From assembly GCA_020053105.1 (NCBI GenBank), contig JAGVNU010000049.1, positions 1 to 56,916 on the forward strand: a DNA stretch of 56,916 bases, written 5' to 3'. This DNA is from Thermodesulfovibrionia bacterium (lineage in GTDB: Bacteria > Nitrospirota > Thermodesulfovibrionia > UBA6902). The notes beneath the pieces are model-generated. The model was given only the letters and a program-made list of their open reading frames with translations. It had not been told where the DNA came from and made no database searches. Positions within the stretch are counted from its first letter, which is position 1; every line of letters begins with the position of its first letter. Shown here piece by piece: positions 42,584 to 52,519 of this stretch. Both the position numbers and the translations under genes were made by a program.

Positions 42584-42612
42584 ATTAATCAGTCGTAAAA
42601 AGGAGTTTTATT

Positions 42613-43239
42613 ATGGCGGGAAAAAAGAGCGCCGTAAAACCTGAGGAGCACGCTGTGCGGGAGCGTCTTCTCTGCGCTGCCCTTGATATCTTCAACGAAA
42701 GGGGATATAACGCCACTTCCGTCCGGGAGATCGTTGAGGCGGCCGGCGTCACAAAGCCGTCGCTCTATTACTATTTCGGGAGCAAGGAAGGCATCTACAC
42801 GGAGCTGATGACTAAACCCTTTGAGGTCCTTGAAAAGATGCTGGTGGAGACCGCGCACGAAAAATTAAGCTCGCGTCAACGCATGCTGCGGCTGTATGAA
42901 GGGATATTTCTCCTTTTCATAAAGAACCTCAAGGCGGCGAGACTTATGTATTCGATCTATTACGGGCCCCCCCAGGGCGCGCCTTTCATTGACTTTGAGG
43001 GCTACCACCTGAAGATAAGAGAGGTAACGGAATTTATTGTGAAGGACGGGATCAGAAGCGGCGAAATCCGGAAGGTGGATGCGGACACGCTGACATGTGT
43101 TTTGATAGGGGCGCTGAACTTCGTGCTTGAGGAGCAGCTCTGCCACCGCTCGCCTATGGTAGATAAAAAAGGCCTGTCCGCCATGCTCATTCTTATCTTT
43201 GACGGGGCCGCTCCTTCAAAATCGAAAAGGGAAAGGTAA
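42613..43239 (+). CDS. TetR/AcrR-family repressor
   Basis: 208 residues. N-terminal TetR HTH (LLCAALDIFNERGYNATSVREIVEAAGVTKPSLYYYF region, about 20-65) and a ligand-binding C-terminal half. First gene of the efflux operon, AAAGGAG before the ATG; likely represses its own operon until a pump substrate binds. Confidence 0.93.
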   Translation: MAGKKSAVKPEEHAVRERLLCAALDIFNERGYNATSVREIVEAAGVTKPSLYYYFGSKEGIYTELMTKPFEVLEKMLVETAHEKLSSRQRMLRLYEGIFLLFIKNLKAARLMYSIYYGPPQGAPFIDFEGYHLKIREVTEFIVKDGIRSGEIRKVDADTLTCVLIGALNFVLEEQLCHRSPMVDKKGLSAMLILIFDGAAPSKSKRER

Positions 43240-43245
43240 CTTACT

Positions 43246-44403
43246 ATGAACAGGAACATGTTTATATTTATCATTTTAATTTCTTTGCTCTGGATGTCAG
43301 GCTGTTCTTCAAAAAACGCTGACGGTAAAAAAGAAGTCGGCAGCGGCCGTCCGGCGGTTGCAGTGGAAACAATGACTGTCTCCCTCTCGGAACTCACGGA
43401 AGGGGTTGATGTAGTCGGCACCCTCACCCCGAAATTCGAGACAGAGGTGAAGTCCCAGATACCGGGCCTTATAAGTCATGTTTATGTTACCGAATGGGTG
43501 AGAGTCAGAAAGAATGATCCGCTTGCCAGAATAGACCTGGGTGAGACTGAGGCGCTTGTAAATAAGGCAGGGGCCTCGGTTGAATCCGCAAAGGCGGGAC
43601 ATCTCCGGGCGCAGGTCGCTGCCCAGCGCGCGGAGCGTGAAAAAGCCCGGATGCAGAAGCTCAGGGAGTTCGGACTTGCAACACAGCAGAATTACGAGGA
43701 CGCGGAATCAGAGACAGCTGCGGCAATTGCCGGAGTTGAGGCTGCACGGTCGCAGATCAGCGCTGCGGAGGGAGAGCTGCGCGCGCTTCAGACGCGCCTA
43801 TCCAAAGGGATGATACTTTCGCCCATGGATGGGGTCGTCTCCCTTCGTGATGTAAATGTGGGAGACCTTGCCAGCGACACGGGGGCAGCCAAGGCGCTCT
43901 TTAAGATCGTAGATAACGGGATTCTCAAACTTACTGTTTCGGTCCCGTCCGTAGATATGGCATCCATAAAGGTGGGGGATTTGCTGACGTTTACTGTTGA
44001 TGCGATTCCGGGCAAAACCTTTTCAGGGAAGGTGATGTATATAAACCCGTCTGTGGACGAAGCTGACAGATCGGTCAAGGTCATTGCAGAGGTGCTCAAT
44101 TCGTCGGGGGAATTAAAAGGCGGCCTCTTTGCAAAGGGGAGGATTGAGACAGGGACCAGGAGAAATATCATACAGGTCCCGCGTTCAGCCCTTATCGGTT
44201 TAAATATGGTGGGAAAGAAGGCAGGTCTGTATACGGTAGAGGCTGACCAGGCGCATTACAGGGACGTGGTCACAGGGGCAGTCGCAGGTGATCAGGTGGA
44301 GATTGCTTCCGGGTTAAATCCGGGTGAACAGCTGGTTATACGCGGCGCCTTTAATCTGAAGGACAGCGACAAGGTCGTTACGGCCGGCGGCAAGGGGAGA
44401 TAG
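43246..44403 (+). CDS. RND efflux periplasmic adaptor (lipoprotein)
   Basis: 385 residues. Lipoprotein signal (LLWMSGCSS), beta-barrel and lipoyl halves (KSQIPGLISHVYVTEWVRV, MILSPMDGVVSLRDVNVGD), a helical hairpin (about 105-185) and a C-terminal membrane-proximal domain. Links the inner-membrane pump to the outer-membrane channel. Between the repressor and the pump gene. Confidence 0.93.
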   Translation: MNRNMFIFIILISLLWMSGCSSKNADGKKEVGSGRPAVAVETMTVSLSELTEGVDVVGTLTPKFETEVKSQIPGLISHVYVTEWVRVRKNDPLARIDLGETEALVNKAGASVESAKAGHLRAQVAAQRAEREKARMQKLREFGLATQQNYEDAESETAAAIAGVEAARSQISAAEGELRALQTRLSKGMILSPMDGVVSLRDVNVGDLASDTGAAKALFKIVDNGILKLTVSVPSVDMASIKVGDLLTFTVDAIPGKTFSGKVMYINPSVDEADRSVKVIAEVLNSSGELKGGLFAKGRIETGTRRNIIQVPRSALIGLNMVGKKAGLYTVEADQAHYRDVVTGAVAGDQVEIASGLNPGEQLVIRGAFNLKDSDKVVTAGGKGR

Positions 44404-44406
44404 ATC

Positions 44407-47400
44407 ATGCTTCTTTCTGACCTTTCCATAAAAAGACCTGTGCTGGCAGCGGTCATGATGCTTACTCTTGTTGTTTTGGGAATATTCTCATACCGCCGCC
44501 TTTCTGTTGAAATGTATCCCAATGTTGAGATCCCTGTGGTCTCGATTGTTACGAAATTCCCCGGCGCGTCTCCTGAGAGCGTTGAGAGGGAATTGACAAA
44601 GAAGATCGAGGAGGCGGTAAACCCTGTGGCCGGGGTGAAGCGCGTAATCTCATATTCACGCGAAGGGGTCTCTACCGTTGTGGTGGAGTTCCGCCTTGAA
44701 GAGAAGATCAACGAGGTCGCGCAGGAAACACGCGCGAAGATCAATGCGGTGCGGGGCGAGCTGCCGCTGGGCATCGAAGACCCCATTATACAGAAGCTTG
44801 ATTTCAATGCCCTGCCGGTCATATCGGTTGCTGTGCGTTCCTCGTCCCTTTCAAGCCGGGACCTTACGCTTCTGGTTGAAAAGAAGATAAAGCGCAGGCT
44901 CGAAACCGTTGCCGGAGTGGGAAAGGTAGATCTCGTCGGTTCCGCAACGAGGGAGGTCAATGTTGTCATAGACCCGGTCCGTGTCGAGTCCCTCGGCATC
45001 GGTGTTGATACAGTGATAAACGGACTGAGGTCGGAAAATGTGAATACCCCGCTTGGAAGGCTGAACCGGGGTAATACAGAGTACCCGCTCCGGATAGCCG
45101 GAAAACCGGACCGCGTTGACCAGTTCCGCTCTATGGTAATTGCTGAACGCGACGGCAGGCCTATCAGGCTTTCAGAAGTCGCGGAGGTGGTTGACGGCAT
45201 TGAAGAGGAGCGCTCCCTTGCGCTTGTAAACGGAATTCCGGCGGTGGCGCTTGACATACAGAAGCAGTCCGGCGCGAATATGGTTGACGTAGTTAATGCA
45301 ATTAAAAAACGTGTGACCCAGCTGCAGGCTGAACTCCCGGAGAGTGTTACGCTGGAAATAGTCCGCGACGCCTCGATCATGACGCTTGATTCTCTCCGGG
45401 ACGTGAAAGAGACGATGATAATAGGCGGTATCCTCACAATCCTGATAGTCTTCTGTTTTATCAACTCGTGGCGCTCCACAGTCATAACCGGGATCACGCT
45501 GCCCATATCCGTTATCTCATCATTCATCGTTCTTAACGCGCTGGGCATGACGCTCAATATCATGACGCTCATGGCGCTTTCACTCGCGATAGGACTCCTT
45601 ATAGACGACGCCATTGTTGTTCGGGAAAACATAGTCCGGCATCTTGAAAAAGGCGAAGACCATTTCGCAGCCGCGCGCAGCGGCACGAGCGAGATAGGAC
45701 TTGCGGTCTTTGCAACGACCATGTCCATACTTGCGGTATTTGTGCCGGTGGCTTTTATGAAAGGCATTGTCGGACGTTTCTTCTTTTCATTCGGCATCAC
45801 TGTGGCCTTTGCTGTGTCTGTATCTCTTTTTGTGTCCTTCACTCTTGATCCAATGCTCTCTTCGCGCTGGCATGACCCGGCCATACACAGGGAAGGGAGA
45901 CGCGGGTTTATCTCACGACTGCTTGACAGGTTTAATGACCTGTTTGAACGTATGGCTGAACGTTATCGCGGTCTGATCGCCTGGGCGCTGGGACACCGCA
46001 AGACAGTCCTGTTCTCCGCATTGGCGGCCTTTGTCGGCGGGATCATGATATTCGGTATGCTCGAATCATCCTTCATGACCAATTTCGATAAGGGTGAATT
46101 CCAGGTAAGTTTTAAGACAGCTCCGGACGCATCGCTTAGCGAAAGCCGTGGTCGTCTTAACGCAATGCTTGCAGCGCTCAAAGATATTCCCGAGATCGAT
46201 CACACCTATTCTACTGTCGGCGCAGGCGACAGCGGCACAGTGCGAAGCGGTGCAGTCTACATAAAGCTTAAGGAACGCTCTGAGAGAATGAGGATACAGG
46301 AAGACATCCAGCGTGACGTCCGCAGCAGGCTTCAGCGCATTCCGGGTATTAAGATTTCCATTGAAGAAGCAGGCGGAGTGGGAAGCAGCATCAAACCTCT
46401 CGTGGTGAATGTGAGGGGAGATGATATCGCATTATTGAAAAAGTATTCAGCTGAGCTGAAGGACAAAATGTATGCAATTCCCGGCATTGTCGATATTGAA
46501 GCTACTCTGGAGAATGATATCCCGGAATACCAGCTCACGGTTGACAGGGAAAAGGCGGTGAATGCCGGGATCATGACTGACCGCATTGTCCGCACGGTGG
46601 GCGCGCTTGTAGGCGGGGAAGCGGTTACAACTTATGAAGACGAAGACGGGGATTCGGTTGACGTGCGGGTCCGGCTTCCCGAACATCTGCGTCAGGACCC
46701 TGCGCAGGTGCAGAACCTGCGGTTTACTGTACAGAGGGGGAACGGTCCTTCTGCCCTCATGCCCCTGTCGAACATCGCTTCGTATGAAGTGAGTAACTCA
46801 CCTTCGGAGATCAACCGTCAGGCGCTTAGCCGGGAGGTAGTGATCACTGCAAACCTTGACGGAGTGCCTATCGGCACTGCAGTGAGCAAGGTGCAGAAGG
46901 CCGCGGAAGGGATCACGATGGAGCCCGGTTATAAAATAGTTTTTTCAGGAGAGGCTGAGGACATGGCAGAGTCCTTCGGATACATGGGAGAGTCCCTCCT
47001 CCTCGCGGTGGTGCTTGTTTATCTCATACTGGCGGCCCAGTTCGAATCGTTTCTTGAACCTATGGCGATAATGCTTTCCCTGCCGCTTTCCATTGTCGGC
47101 ATGGCGGGGATGCTGTTTCTTACAGGGGACACGATAAATATCATGTCGCTCATCGGCCTGATAATGCTCATGGGTCTGGTCACAAAAAACGCCATCCTCC
47201 TTGTGGATTATGCAAAGGTACTGCAGGGACGAGGCATGGAGAGAAATGAAGCAGTCATAACAGCCGGAAGGACAAGGCTGAGGCCCATATTGATGACAAC
47301 ACTTGCCATGATCTTCGGCATGATGCCCCTTGCCTTTGCCCTCGGCTCCGGCGCTGAGATGCGCGCGCCTATGGCCCGTGCCGTGATCGGCGGACTCCTG

Positions 47401-47511
47401 ACATCGACCGTACTTACTTTGCTTGTCGTCCCGGTGGTGTACACGCTGCTGGATGATTTCAGCGTCCGGGTAAGGAAACGCTTTGGAGTTAAAAAGGCGG
47501 TGACTACATGA
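44407..47511 (+). CDS. RND efflux transporter permease (HAE1-like)
   Basis: 1034 residues, twelve membrane helices, two large periplasmic loops. Start SIKRPVLAAVMMLTLVVLG, proton-relay Asp pair in IGLLIDDAIVVRENI, and GRTRLRPILMTTLAMIFGMMPLA in the second half. Proton-driven export of drugs or other amphiphiles, or cell-envelope compounds; substrate not deducible. Overlaps the outer-membrane gene by four bases. Confidence 0.95.
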   Translation: MLLSDLSIKRPVLAAVMMLTLVVLGIFSYRRLSVEMYPNVEIPVVSIVTKFPGASPESVERELTKKIEEAVNPVAGVKRVISYSREGVSTVVVEFRLEEKINEVAQETRAKINAVRGELPLGIEDPIIQKLDFNALPVISVAVRSSSLSSRDLTLLVEKKIKRRLETVAGVGKVDLVGSATREVNVVIDPVRVESLGIGVDTVINGLRSENVNTPLGRLNRGNTEYPLRIAGKPDRVDQFRSMVIAERDGRPIRLSEVAEVVDGIEEERSLALVNGIPAVALDIQKQSGANMVDVVNAIKKRVTQLQAELPESVTLEIVRDASIMTLDSLRDVKETMIIGGILTILIVFCFINSWRSTVITGITLPISVISSFIVLNALGMTLNIMTLMALSLAIGLLIDDAIVVRENIVRHLEKGEDHFAAARSGTSEIGLAVFATTMSILAVFVPVAFMKGIVGRFFFSFGITVAFAVSVSLFVSFTLDPMLSSRWHDPAIHREGRRGFISRLLDRFNDLFERMAERYRGLIAWALGHRKTVLFSALAAFVGGIMIFGMLESSFMTNFDKGEFQVSFKTAPDASLSESRGRLNAMLAALKDIPEIDHTYSTVGAGDSGTVRSGAVYIKLKERSERMRIQEDIQRDVRSRLQRIPGIKISIEEAGGVGSSIKPLVVNVRGDDIALLKKYSAELKDKMYAIPGIVDIEATLENDIPEYQLTVDREKAVNAGIMTDRIVRTVGALVGGEAVTTYEDEDGDSVDVRVRLPEHLRQDPAQVQNLRFTVQRGNGPSALMPLSNIASYEVSNSPSEINRQALSREVVITANLDGVPIGTAVSKVQKAAEGITMEPGYKIVFSGEAEDMAESFGYMGESLLLAVVLVYLILAAQFESFLEPMAIMLSLPLSIVGMAGMLFLTGDTINIMSLIGLIMLMGLVTKNAILLVDYAKVLQGRGMERNEAVITAGRTRLRPILMTTLAMIFGMMPLAFALGSGAEMRAPMARAVIGGLLTSTVLTLLVVPVVYTLLDDFSVRVRKRFGVKKAVTT

Positions 47512-48818
47512 AGAAATCATCACCTATGTTTTATTGTTCACTTGCGTTATTGCTCATGACCCTTCTGCTGCCTCTTTCCGCATCAGCCGGGGAAGTAAAG
47601 GTCTTGACCCTGCAGCAGGCCCTTGATATAGCCGCGGAAAAAAACCGCGATATTCAAAAGGCCAGGGAATACTTTAACTGGGTACAGGGGAAATACGTTG
47701 AAGAGAGGGCAGCGGCTTTTCCGCAACTTTCCCTCAACGGCTCGGCGATTACCGGCAAGGATGAGACCAGTCTGCTCCCTGACAGGCAGGAGATATATTC
47801 CGGAGAGATCGGTGTTACGCAGACGCTTTTTACATGGGGCAAGGTCGGCGCTGCAATAAGGGCGGCAGAGGAGGGGCTCAAATCCGCTGAGGAGCAGCTC
47901 AGATTTTACCGGCAGGCAGCTTACAGGGATGTCTCCATTGCCTTTTATAATGTGCTGCTCTCAAGGGAACTGTATGCGATTGCCCTTCAGAACCTTGGCC
48001 AGAAGGAACGGCACCTTGAAGAGGCCCGGCGTAAATACAGTGCGGGTGTTGCTACGGACTATGAGATACTGGCCGCTGAGGTGGCTGTCAAGAATGCGCG
48101 GCCTGAGGTAATACGCACGGAAAACCGGATACGCGACACCCTTGACAGGCTGCGTTTTCTGCTTGCCATTGATGATGAGAGTATCGACGTGGCCGGCATT
48201 CTCGATGCGGGTGATGTCACAGCGGTCCGGGGTTATGACCTGATATATACGACCGCCCTTGAACAGAGGCCTGAGGTGCGGGACCTCCGTTACCGCATCA
48301 ATATTGCAGGGGAGCTGGTCACAATAGCAAATGCCGATGACAAGCCGCGTCTTGAATTCAGGGGCGGTTACGGATGGAAATGGTACGAATCCGCTGATAT
48401 GGACTTGGATGGCAAGGCATGGAACGCCGGGATGTATCTGTCGTTTCCATTCTTTGACGGAATGCGTACCAGAGGAAGGGTGGCCCAGGCCAAAAGCGAC
48501 CTCATCAGTATTAAGATAGACGAAGAAAAGCTGGCCGATTCCATTGCCCTGCAGGCCCGCGAAGCCCTGAACGACGTGCAGGAGTCAAGGCAGATAGTGG
48601 ACGCGCTTTCAGGCACGGTAGAACAGGCTGAAAAACTGTTGTCCCTGTCTGAGAAGGGATATGAACTGGGAGTGAAAATCCGGCTTGAGGTTGAAGACGC
48701 GGAGCTTAACCTTCAGCAGGCAAAAGGTAATCTTACCCGCGCCTGGCGTGATTACCTGACTGCACGAGTAAACCTCCTTTGGGTGATGGGCGTGCTGGGG
48801 GAGAGCGCATATCAGTAA
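47508..48818 (+). CDS. TolC-like outer-membrane efflux channel
   Basis: 436 residues. Signal peptide (ending SASAG), two TolC-type repeats with long helices (YRQAAYRDVSIAFYNVLLS, LADSIALQAREALNDVQES), and short beta strands. Completes the three-part pump of this operon. Confidence 0.92.
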   Translation: MKKSSPMFYCSLALLLMTLLLPLSASAGEVKVLTLQQALDIAAEKNRDIQKAREYFNWVQGKYVEERAAAFPQLSLNGSAITGKDETSLLPDRQEIYSGEIGVTQTLFTWGKVGAAIRAAEEGLKSAEEQLRFYRQAAYRDVSIAFYNVLLSRELYAIALQNLGQKERHLEEARRKYSAGVATDYEILAAEVAVKNARPEVIRTENRIRDTLDRLRFLLAIDDESIDVAGILDAGDVTAVRGYDLIYTTALEQRPEVRDLRYRINIAGELVTIANADDKPRLEFRGGYGWKWYESADMDLDGKAWNAGMYLSFPFFDGMRTRGRVAQAKSDLISIKIDEEKLADSIALQAREALNDVQESRQIVDALSGTVEQAEKLLSLSEKGYELGVKIRLEVEDAELNLQQAKGNLTRAWRDYLTARVNLLWVMGVLGESAYQ

Positions 48819-48824
48819 CGCAAT

Positions 48825-48852
48825 GTAGGGGCGTATTGCAATATGCCCCTAC
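48825..48852. repeat. Dispersed GC-rich palindrome
   Basis: GTAGGGGC ... GCCCCTAC arms with TGCAAT/ATTGCA in the centre, between the convergent TolC-like and holin-like genes; may serve as a bidirectional transcription stop. Confidence 0.6.
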
Positions 48853-48867
48853 GATTCGACGACTGTG

Positions 48868-49227
48868 TCAGTCCTTTATAAGAGATGACAATATCATGGA
48901 AGCAACGCTTACGATAAGTGCGCCCAGGAACGCAGGCCAGAACCCGTCAACATAGAATCCGATATTAAACAGTTTGACCGCTATGGCAGAGGCAAGCAAG
49001 AGCATGAGCGCATTGAGGACAAGTATGAACAGCCCAAGGGTTAGAATGGTAACCGGCAGGGTGAGCAGGGTGAGTATAGGTTTCACGGTCAGATTGATGA
49101 GCCCCAGTATGACGGCCATCACGAAATATACGGCCAGCGCATTCCCTTCAGCCCTTATGCCCGGGACAAGCCATGCAGCCGCGAAAAGGGAAAGACTTGA
49201 TATCAGCCATCTTTTCAATATGTCCAT
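48868..49227 (-). CDS. Phage-holin-family membrane protein (YvlD type)
   Basis: 119 residues with four membrane helices. LINLTVKPILTLLTLPVTILTLGLF and WPAFLGALIVSVAS are signatures of the PF04020 'phage holin 4' family, which is chromosomal and usually not phage. GGAGGT lies before the ATG at 49227. Function in bacteria unclear; possibly envelope stability. Confidence 0.87.
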   Translation of the reverse strand: MDILKRWLISSLSLFAAAWLVPGIRAEGNALAVYFVMAVILGLINLTVKPILTLLTLPVTILTLGLFILVLNALMLLLASAIAVKLFNIGFYVDGFWPAFLGALIVSVASMILSSLIKD

Positions 49228-49383
49228 TGGTTACCTCCTGTTAAATTGGGTTTGGCTTTTTCATTAGTAAAAGTATATCAGAATATAATTGAAACATTAT
49301 TTGTTAGTCTTTCAGATTTTAATAATGAATGATATCATGTAGAAGAGAAAAAATATGGTTGGCAGAAAGGAGGAGGACGGCTG

Positions 49384-50082
49384 ATGCAGTCAATCCTTCT
49401 CGTTGAAGATGACAGGAAGATCGCCCGTGTGGTCAAGGCGTACCTTGAAGGCGCCGGATTTAGGGTCATTCATTTTGAAAAAGGCAGGGACGCTGTGGAG
49501 GCGGCGATGAAAGAAGTCCCCTCAGTCGTGATACTGGACCTGATGCTTCCTGACACCTCAGGGGAAGAGGTGTGTCAGGACTTGAAAGACATCGGCGATA
49601 TCCCCATTATCATGGTCACCTCAAAATCCTCGGAAGAAGAAAGGGTCGCGGGGTTTGCCCTCGGTGCGGATGATTATGTTGTCAAGCCGTTCAGTCCCAG
49701 GGAACTGGTTTACAGGGTCAGGGCCGTACTGAAAAGGGCAAAGAAAGAAGATATGGCTTCTGCGGTACCGGTGAGCTTCAACAGCGGGACATTGGTAATT
49801 GACGGACAGACCTATGAAGTGAATAAGAAAGGGCTCTCATTAAACCTTACCCCCACGGAATTCAAGGTCCTCAATACCCTTGCCTCTTATCCGGGCAAGG
49901 TCTTTACAAGGGAAGAGCTTATTGAAAAGGCGTTGGGTTACCAGTTCGAGGGATATGAGAGAAGCATTGATGCCCATATCAAAAACATCCGGCAGAAGAT
50001 AGAGGACGACCCCAGGGAGCCCTCATTCATTATGACCATCTACGGCGTGGGATACAGATTTTCCGGGAAGAAAGATGTTTAA
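49384..50082 (+). CDS. OmpR/PhoB-family response regulator
   Basis: 232 residues: receiver (ILLVEDDRKIARVV, Asp in VVILDLMLPDTSG, DDYVVKPFSPRELV) and winged-helix domain (about 130-228, LNLTPTEFKVLNTLA, SIDAHIKNIRQKIE, GVGYRF). Excellent ribosome site (AAAGGAGGAGG). Overlaps its kinase by eight bases. Four TTCAC/TTCAT half-sites right behind the kinase gene are likely targets. Confidence 0.95.
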   Translation: MQSILLVEDDRKIARVVKAYLEGAGFRVIHFEKGRDAVEAAMKEVPSVVILDLMLPDTSGEEVCQDLKDIGDIPIIMVTSKSSEEERVAGFALGADDYVVKPFSPRELVYRVRAVLKRAKKEDMASAVPVSFNSGTLVIDGQTYEVNKKGLSLNLTPTEFKVLNTLASYPGKVFTREELIEKALGYQFEGYERSIDAHIKNIRQKIEDDPREPSFIMTIYGVGYRFSGKKDV

Positions 50083-51421
50083 GAGCCTCTGGATAAAATT
50101 CTTCCTTCTCCTCACAGCGGTCTCTCTCATTGCCCTTTCATCGGCATTGCTCCTGCGCGAGCTGATGATATCGGATTTCAGAAAATATCTTGAGGGGGAA
50201 ATGGAGGACAGGGTCTACTGGGTGACCGCGCAGCTTGAGAGCACATATGAGAAGTATTCAGGATGGGAGCGGGACAAGGTCATTGAAGACACTGTCTGGG
50301 CCCTCATGCTCGGATTTAATATGAGGCTCTATGATAAAGACGGCAACCTTGTGACAGATACCGGACAGGCGGTCAACACGCTTTCTCCGCTGGTCAAAAA
50401 GAGGGTGGCCGCGCTTTCTGAACTCAGGGACCAGGAGGGCGGAGGCAGATTTGTCCCCTATGCGCTCTTTCTGGGCGGCAATGAAATCGGTCAGCTTGAA
50501 GTAAGCATACTCCGTCCCGGGAAAGAAGCGCTTTTTATACACCGCTCAAACATGATGCTTCTGTTTTCGCTGCTGCTTTTAGGCGGAAGCGCGATGTTCC
50601 TTAGTCTTGTGTTTTCAAAGAAGCTCACCAAACCGGTAAAGGGGCTCACCGAAGGCGTTACCGCAATCAGCGAGGGTAATCTGAAAAAACGGGTGACTAT
50701 TCCGGGGGAAGACGAAATCGGCAGGCTTTCCCACGCCTTTAACAGTATGGCGCAGACCCTTGAAACACAGGAATCCCTGAGAAAAAAAATCACATCAAAT
50801 ATCGCGCACGAACTCAGGACACCGATGAGCATTATACGGGGAGAACTCGAGGGTATGATGGACGGTTTTATCCCTGCGGACAGGGAACACCTCGACTCTT
50901 TATACTCAGAGATAAAAAGACTCATGACCATACTGGAGGGTATTGAAGAACTCGCCCGGGCTGAGGCAAGCAGTCTGACCCTCCGTAAAAGGCCGGTTGA
51001 GCTTAAGACATTTCTGGGCAATATAGTCGGGAGATTTCAGCAGACATTTCACGACAAAGGTGTGGTCCTTGAAATGCAGTGTGAAGACGGGCTTTCTGCC
51101 AATGCCGATCCGGACAGGCTCAGTCAGATCATCATGAACCTCCTCGGCAATGCATTAAAAGCGACCTCAAAAGGAGGCCGTGTCCTGATAAAGGCAGAGC
51201 GCAGAGATGCAGAGCTTGCGATAGAAGTCCTTGACATCGGATGCGGGATAGAACAGAAGGACCTCCCGTTTATTTTTGAAAGATTTTACAAAGGCAGGGA
51301 CGGCGGCCTCGGTCTCGGCCTTACCATTGTGCGGGAACTCGTTGAGGCGCATGGCGGCCGCATAGAGGCGCGCAGTGAGCATGGCAAAGGTTCTTCATTC
51401 ACTGTATTTCTCCCCCGCTGA
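50075..51421 (+). CDS. Sensor histidine kinase (BaeS-like)
   Basis: 448 residues: membrane helix (about 7-27), periplasmic region (about 28-155), second helix (about 158-180), HAMP, HisKA with phospho-His in NIAHELRTPMSII and HATPase (IIMNLLGNALKAT, GLGLGLTIV). Partner of the preceding regulator. Envelope or metal stress are plausible signals given the downstream exported proteins, but not shown by sequence. Confidence 0.94.
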   Translation: MFKSLWIKFFLLLTAVSLIALSSALLLRELMISDFRKYLEGEMEDRVYWVTAQLESTYEKYSGWERDKVIEDTVWALMLGFNMRLYDKDGNLVTDTGQAVNTLSPLVKKRVAALSELRDQEGGGRFVPYALFLGGNEIGQLEVSILRPGKEALFIHRSNMMLLFSLLLLGGSAMFLSLVFSKKLTKPVKGLTEGVTAISEGNLKKRVTIPGEDEIGRLSHAFNSMAQTLETQESLRKKITSNIAHELRTPMSIIRGELEGMMDGFIPADREHLDSLYSEIKRLMTILEGIEELARAEASSLTLRKRPVELKTFLGNIVGRFQQTFHDKGVVLEMQCEDGLSANADPDRLSQIIMNLLGNALKATSKGGRVLIKAERRDAELAIEVLDIGCGIEQKDLPFIFERFYKGRDGGLGLGLTIVRELVEAHGGRIEARSEHGKGSSFTVFLPR

Positions 51422-51425
51422 TCCC

Positions 51426-51462
51426 TTCACAATTGTTCATAATCCCTTCACTGTCAGTTCAT
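51426..51462 (+). promoter_or_regulatory. Tandem half-sites for the OmpR-type regulator
   Basis: TTCAC (51426), TTCAT (51436), TTCAC (51447) and TTCAT (51458) recur every 10 to 11 bases, that is, on one face of the DNA, as in PhoB/OmpR boxes. A weak -10 (TATCCT, about 51473) follows. The array begins five bases after the kinase stop and precedes the exported-protein gene at 51622. Confidence 0.6.
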
Positions 51463-51621
51463 ATCGATTGTTTATCCTTAACTCATGAAGAACAGGAAAA
51501 ATATCCAGCACATGAAAGAAAGGAGGTTGTCGGGAGATTACAGAGTATGCAAGGGATGTATGACCTTAAACAGCTTCATGGGAGCTGCCAGGTCCATCAG
51601 CAGAATGAAAGGAGATATGAT

Positions 51622-51996
51622 ATGAAAAAGTTGATAACAATAATGGTCATTATCATGGCGGCCGCCGGTTTTCTGGTTGCTGGAAGCACCAGGGCTGAGG
51701 CGATGCACAATGAATCAGAAGCAGCAATCGCAGCAGGGTTCCTTTTTGGGATACCTGTTATACATGCGATAGCACGGGAAGCAGTGCTTCATGAACAGGC
51801 ATATGGTCATGCTTATCCTCCGCGGTACATCGAGAGGACAAAGGTAGTCTATGCAGAACCGAGGCATAAAAGAATGCAAAGAAACAGACACAGGGATCAT
51901 GACAGGGATTGCCGTCATGGATGGGACCGCCACGATGATAGACGCGGGCGCGAGGACTCTCGCAGAGATTCTCACCGTCATAACGACAGGGACTGA
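51622..51996 (+). CDS. Exported His/Arg/Asp-rich protein (124 aa)
   Basis: ATG at 51622 with AAAGGAG before; earlier in-frame codons lack a ribosome site. Signal peptide (MKKLITIMVIIMAAAGFLVA, cleaved near AEA), a hydrophobic glycine-containing segment (AAIAAGFLFGIPVIHAIA), and a tail extremely rich in His, Arg and Asp (about 80-124). Such tails bind metal ions or polyanions. Family not recognised. Likely target of the two-component system just upstream. Confidence 0.75.
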   Translation: MKKLITIMVIIMAAAGFLVAGSTRAEAMHNESEAAIAAGFLFGIPVIHAIAREAVLHEQAYGHAYPPRYIERTKVVYAEPRHKRMQRNRHRDHDRDCRHGWDRHDDRRGREDSRRDSHRHNDRD

Positions 51997-52101
51997 TGTA
52001 AATAACAATGCGAGCATTGACCTGAGACAAGGCGCATTCTATAATGGAATGAAACAATAGCAGGACATCAACATTATGAAAGGGAACGGAGGCAGTCACC
52101 G

Positions 52102-52476
52102 GTGAGCAAAAAGGTTTTTACAGGCATACTGACAGCGGGCATAATTTTGCTTGCTTTCATGAGTGCGGAAGCAGGCAACCGGGGGCGCATGCACTCTGTT
52201 CCCTTTGATGTCTTTACGCAATCCGAGGCCTTTGCAGGTAATGAAAGAAATCCTTACGGCCGCTCGAAGAAGGGCCAGTACGGAGAAAAGAGCACTGTGA
52301 TGGATGAAGCTGAAGCGCACAGGGTACTGAGGGAATATTTTCAGGGCGATGTCAAAATAGGCAATGTCAAAGAGAGAAGGTTTTATTTTGAGGCTGAGAT
52401 CAGGGACAGACAGGGCAATCTGATAGATAAAGTTATTATTGACAGAAGGACCGGAAGGATGAGGTCGATATATTAG
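52102..52476 (+). CDS. Exported PepSY-like protein (124 aa)
   Basis: GTG start at 52102, nine bases after GGAGG. Signal peptide (about 1-24, cleaved near AEA), then a basic linker and a C-terminal PepSY-like alpha/beta unit (AEAHRVLREYF, KERRFYFEAEIRDRQGN, KVIIDRRTGRMRSIY). Such domains are periplasmic and often inhibit or bind proteases. Probably co-transcribed with the gene at 51622. Confidence 0.75.
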   Translation: MSKKVFTGILTAGIILLAFMSAEAGNRGRMHSVPFDVFTQSEAFAGNERNPYGRSKKGQYGEKSTVMDEAEAHRVLREYFQGDVKIGNVKERRFYFEAEIRDRQGNLIDKVIIDRRTGRMRSIY

Positions 52477-52519
52477 CCTTCCGGAATGTCCTCTATAGGT
52501 AATATTACTTAATCCGGCA

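Noticed and set aside
44292..45884. 530-codon open frame on the minus strand
   Set aside because: It is the antisense shadow of the RND permease, Ser/Thr-rich with no family motif, while the plus frame shows clear RND signatures.
48868..49227. Prophage suspected from the holin-family protein
   Set aside because: The YvlD-type family is chromosomal; no other phage gene, integrase or attachment site is near.
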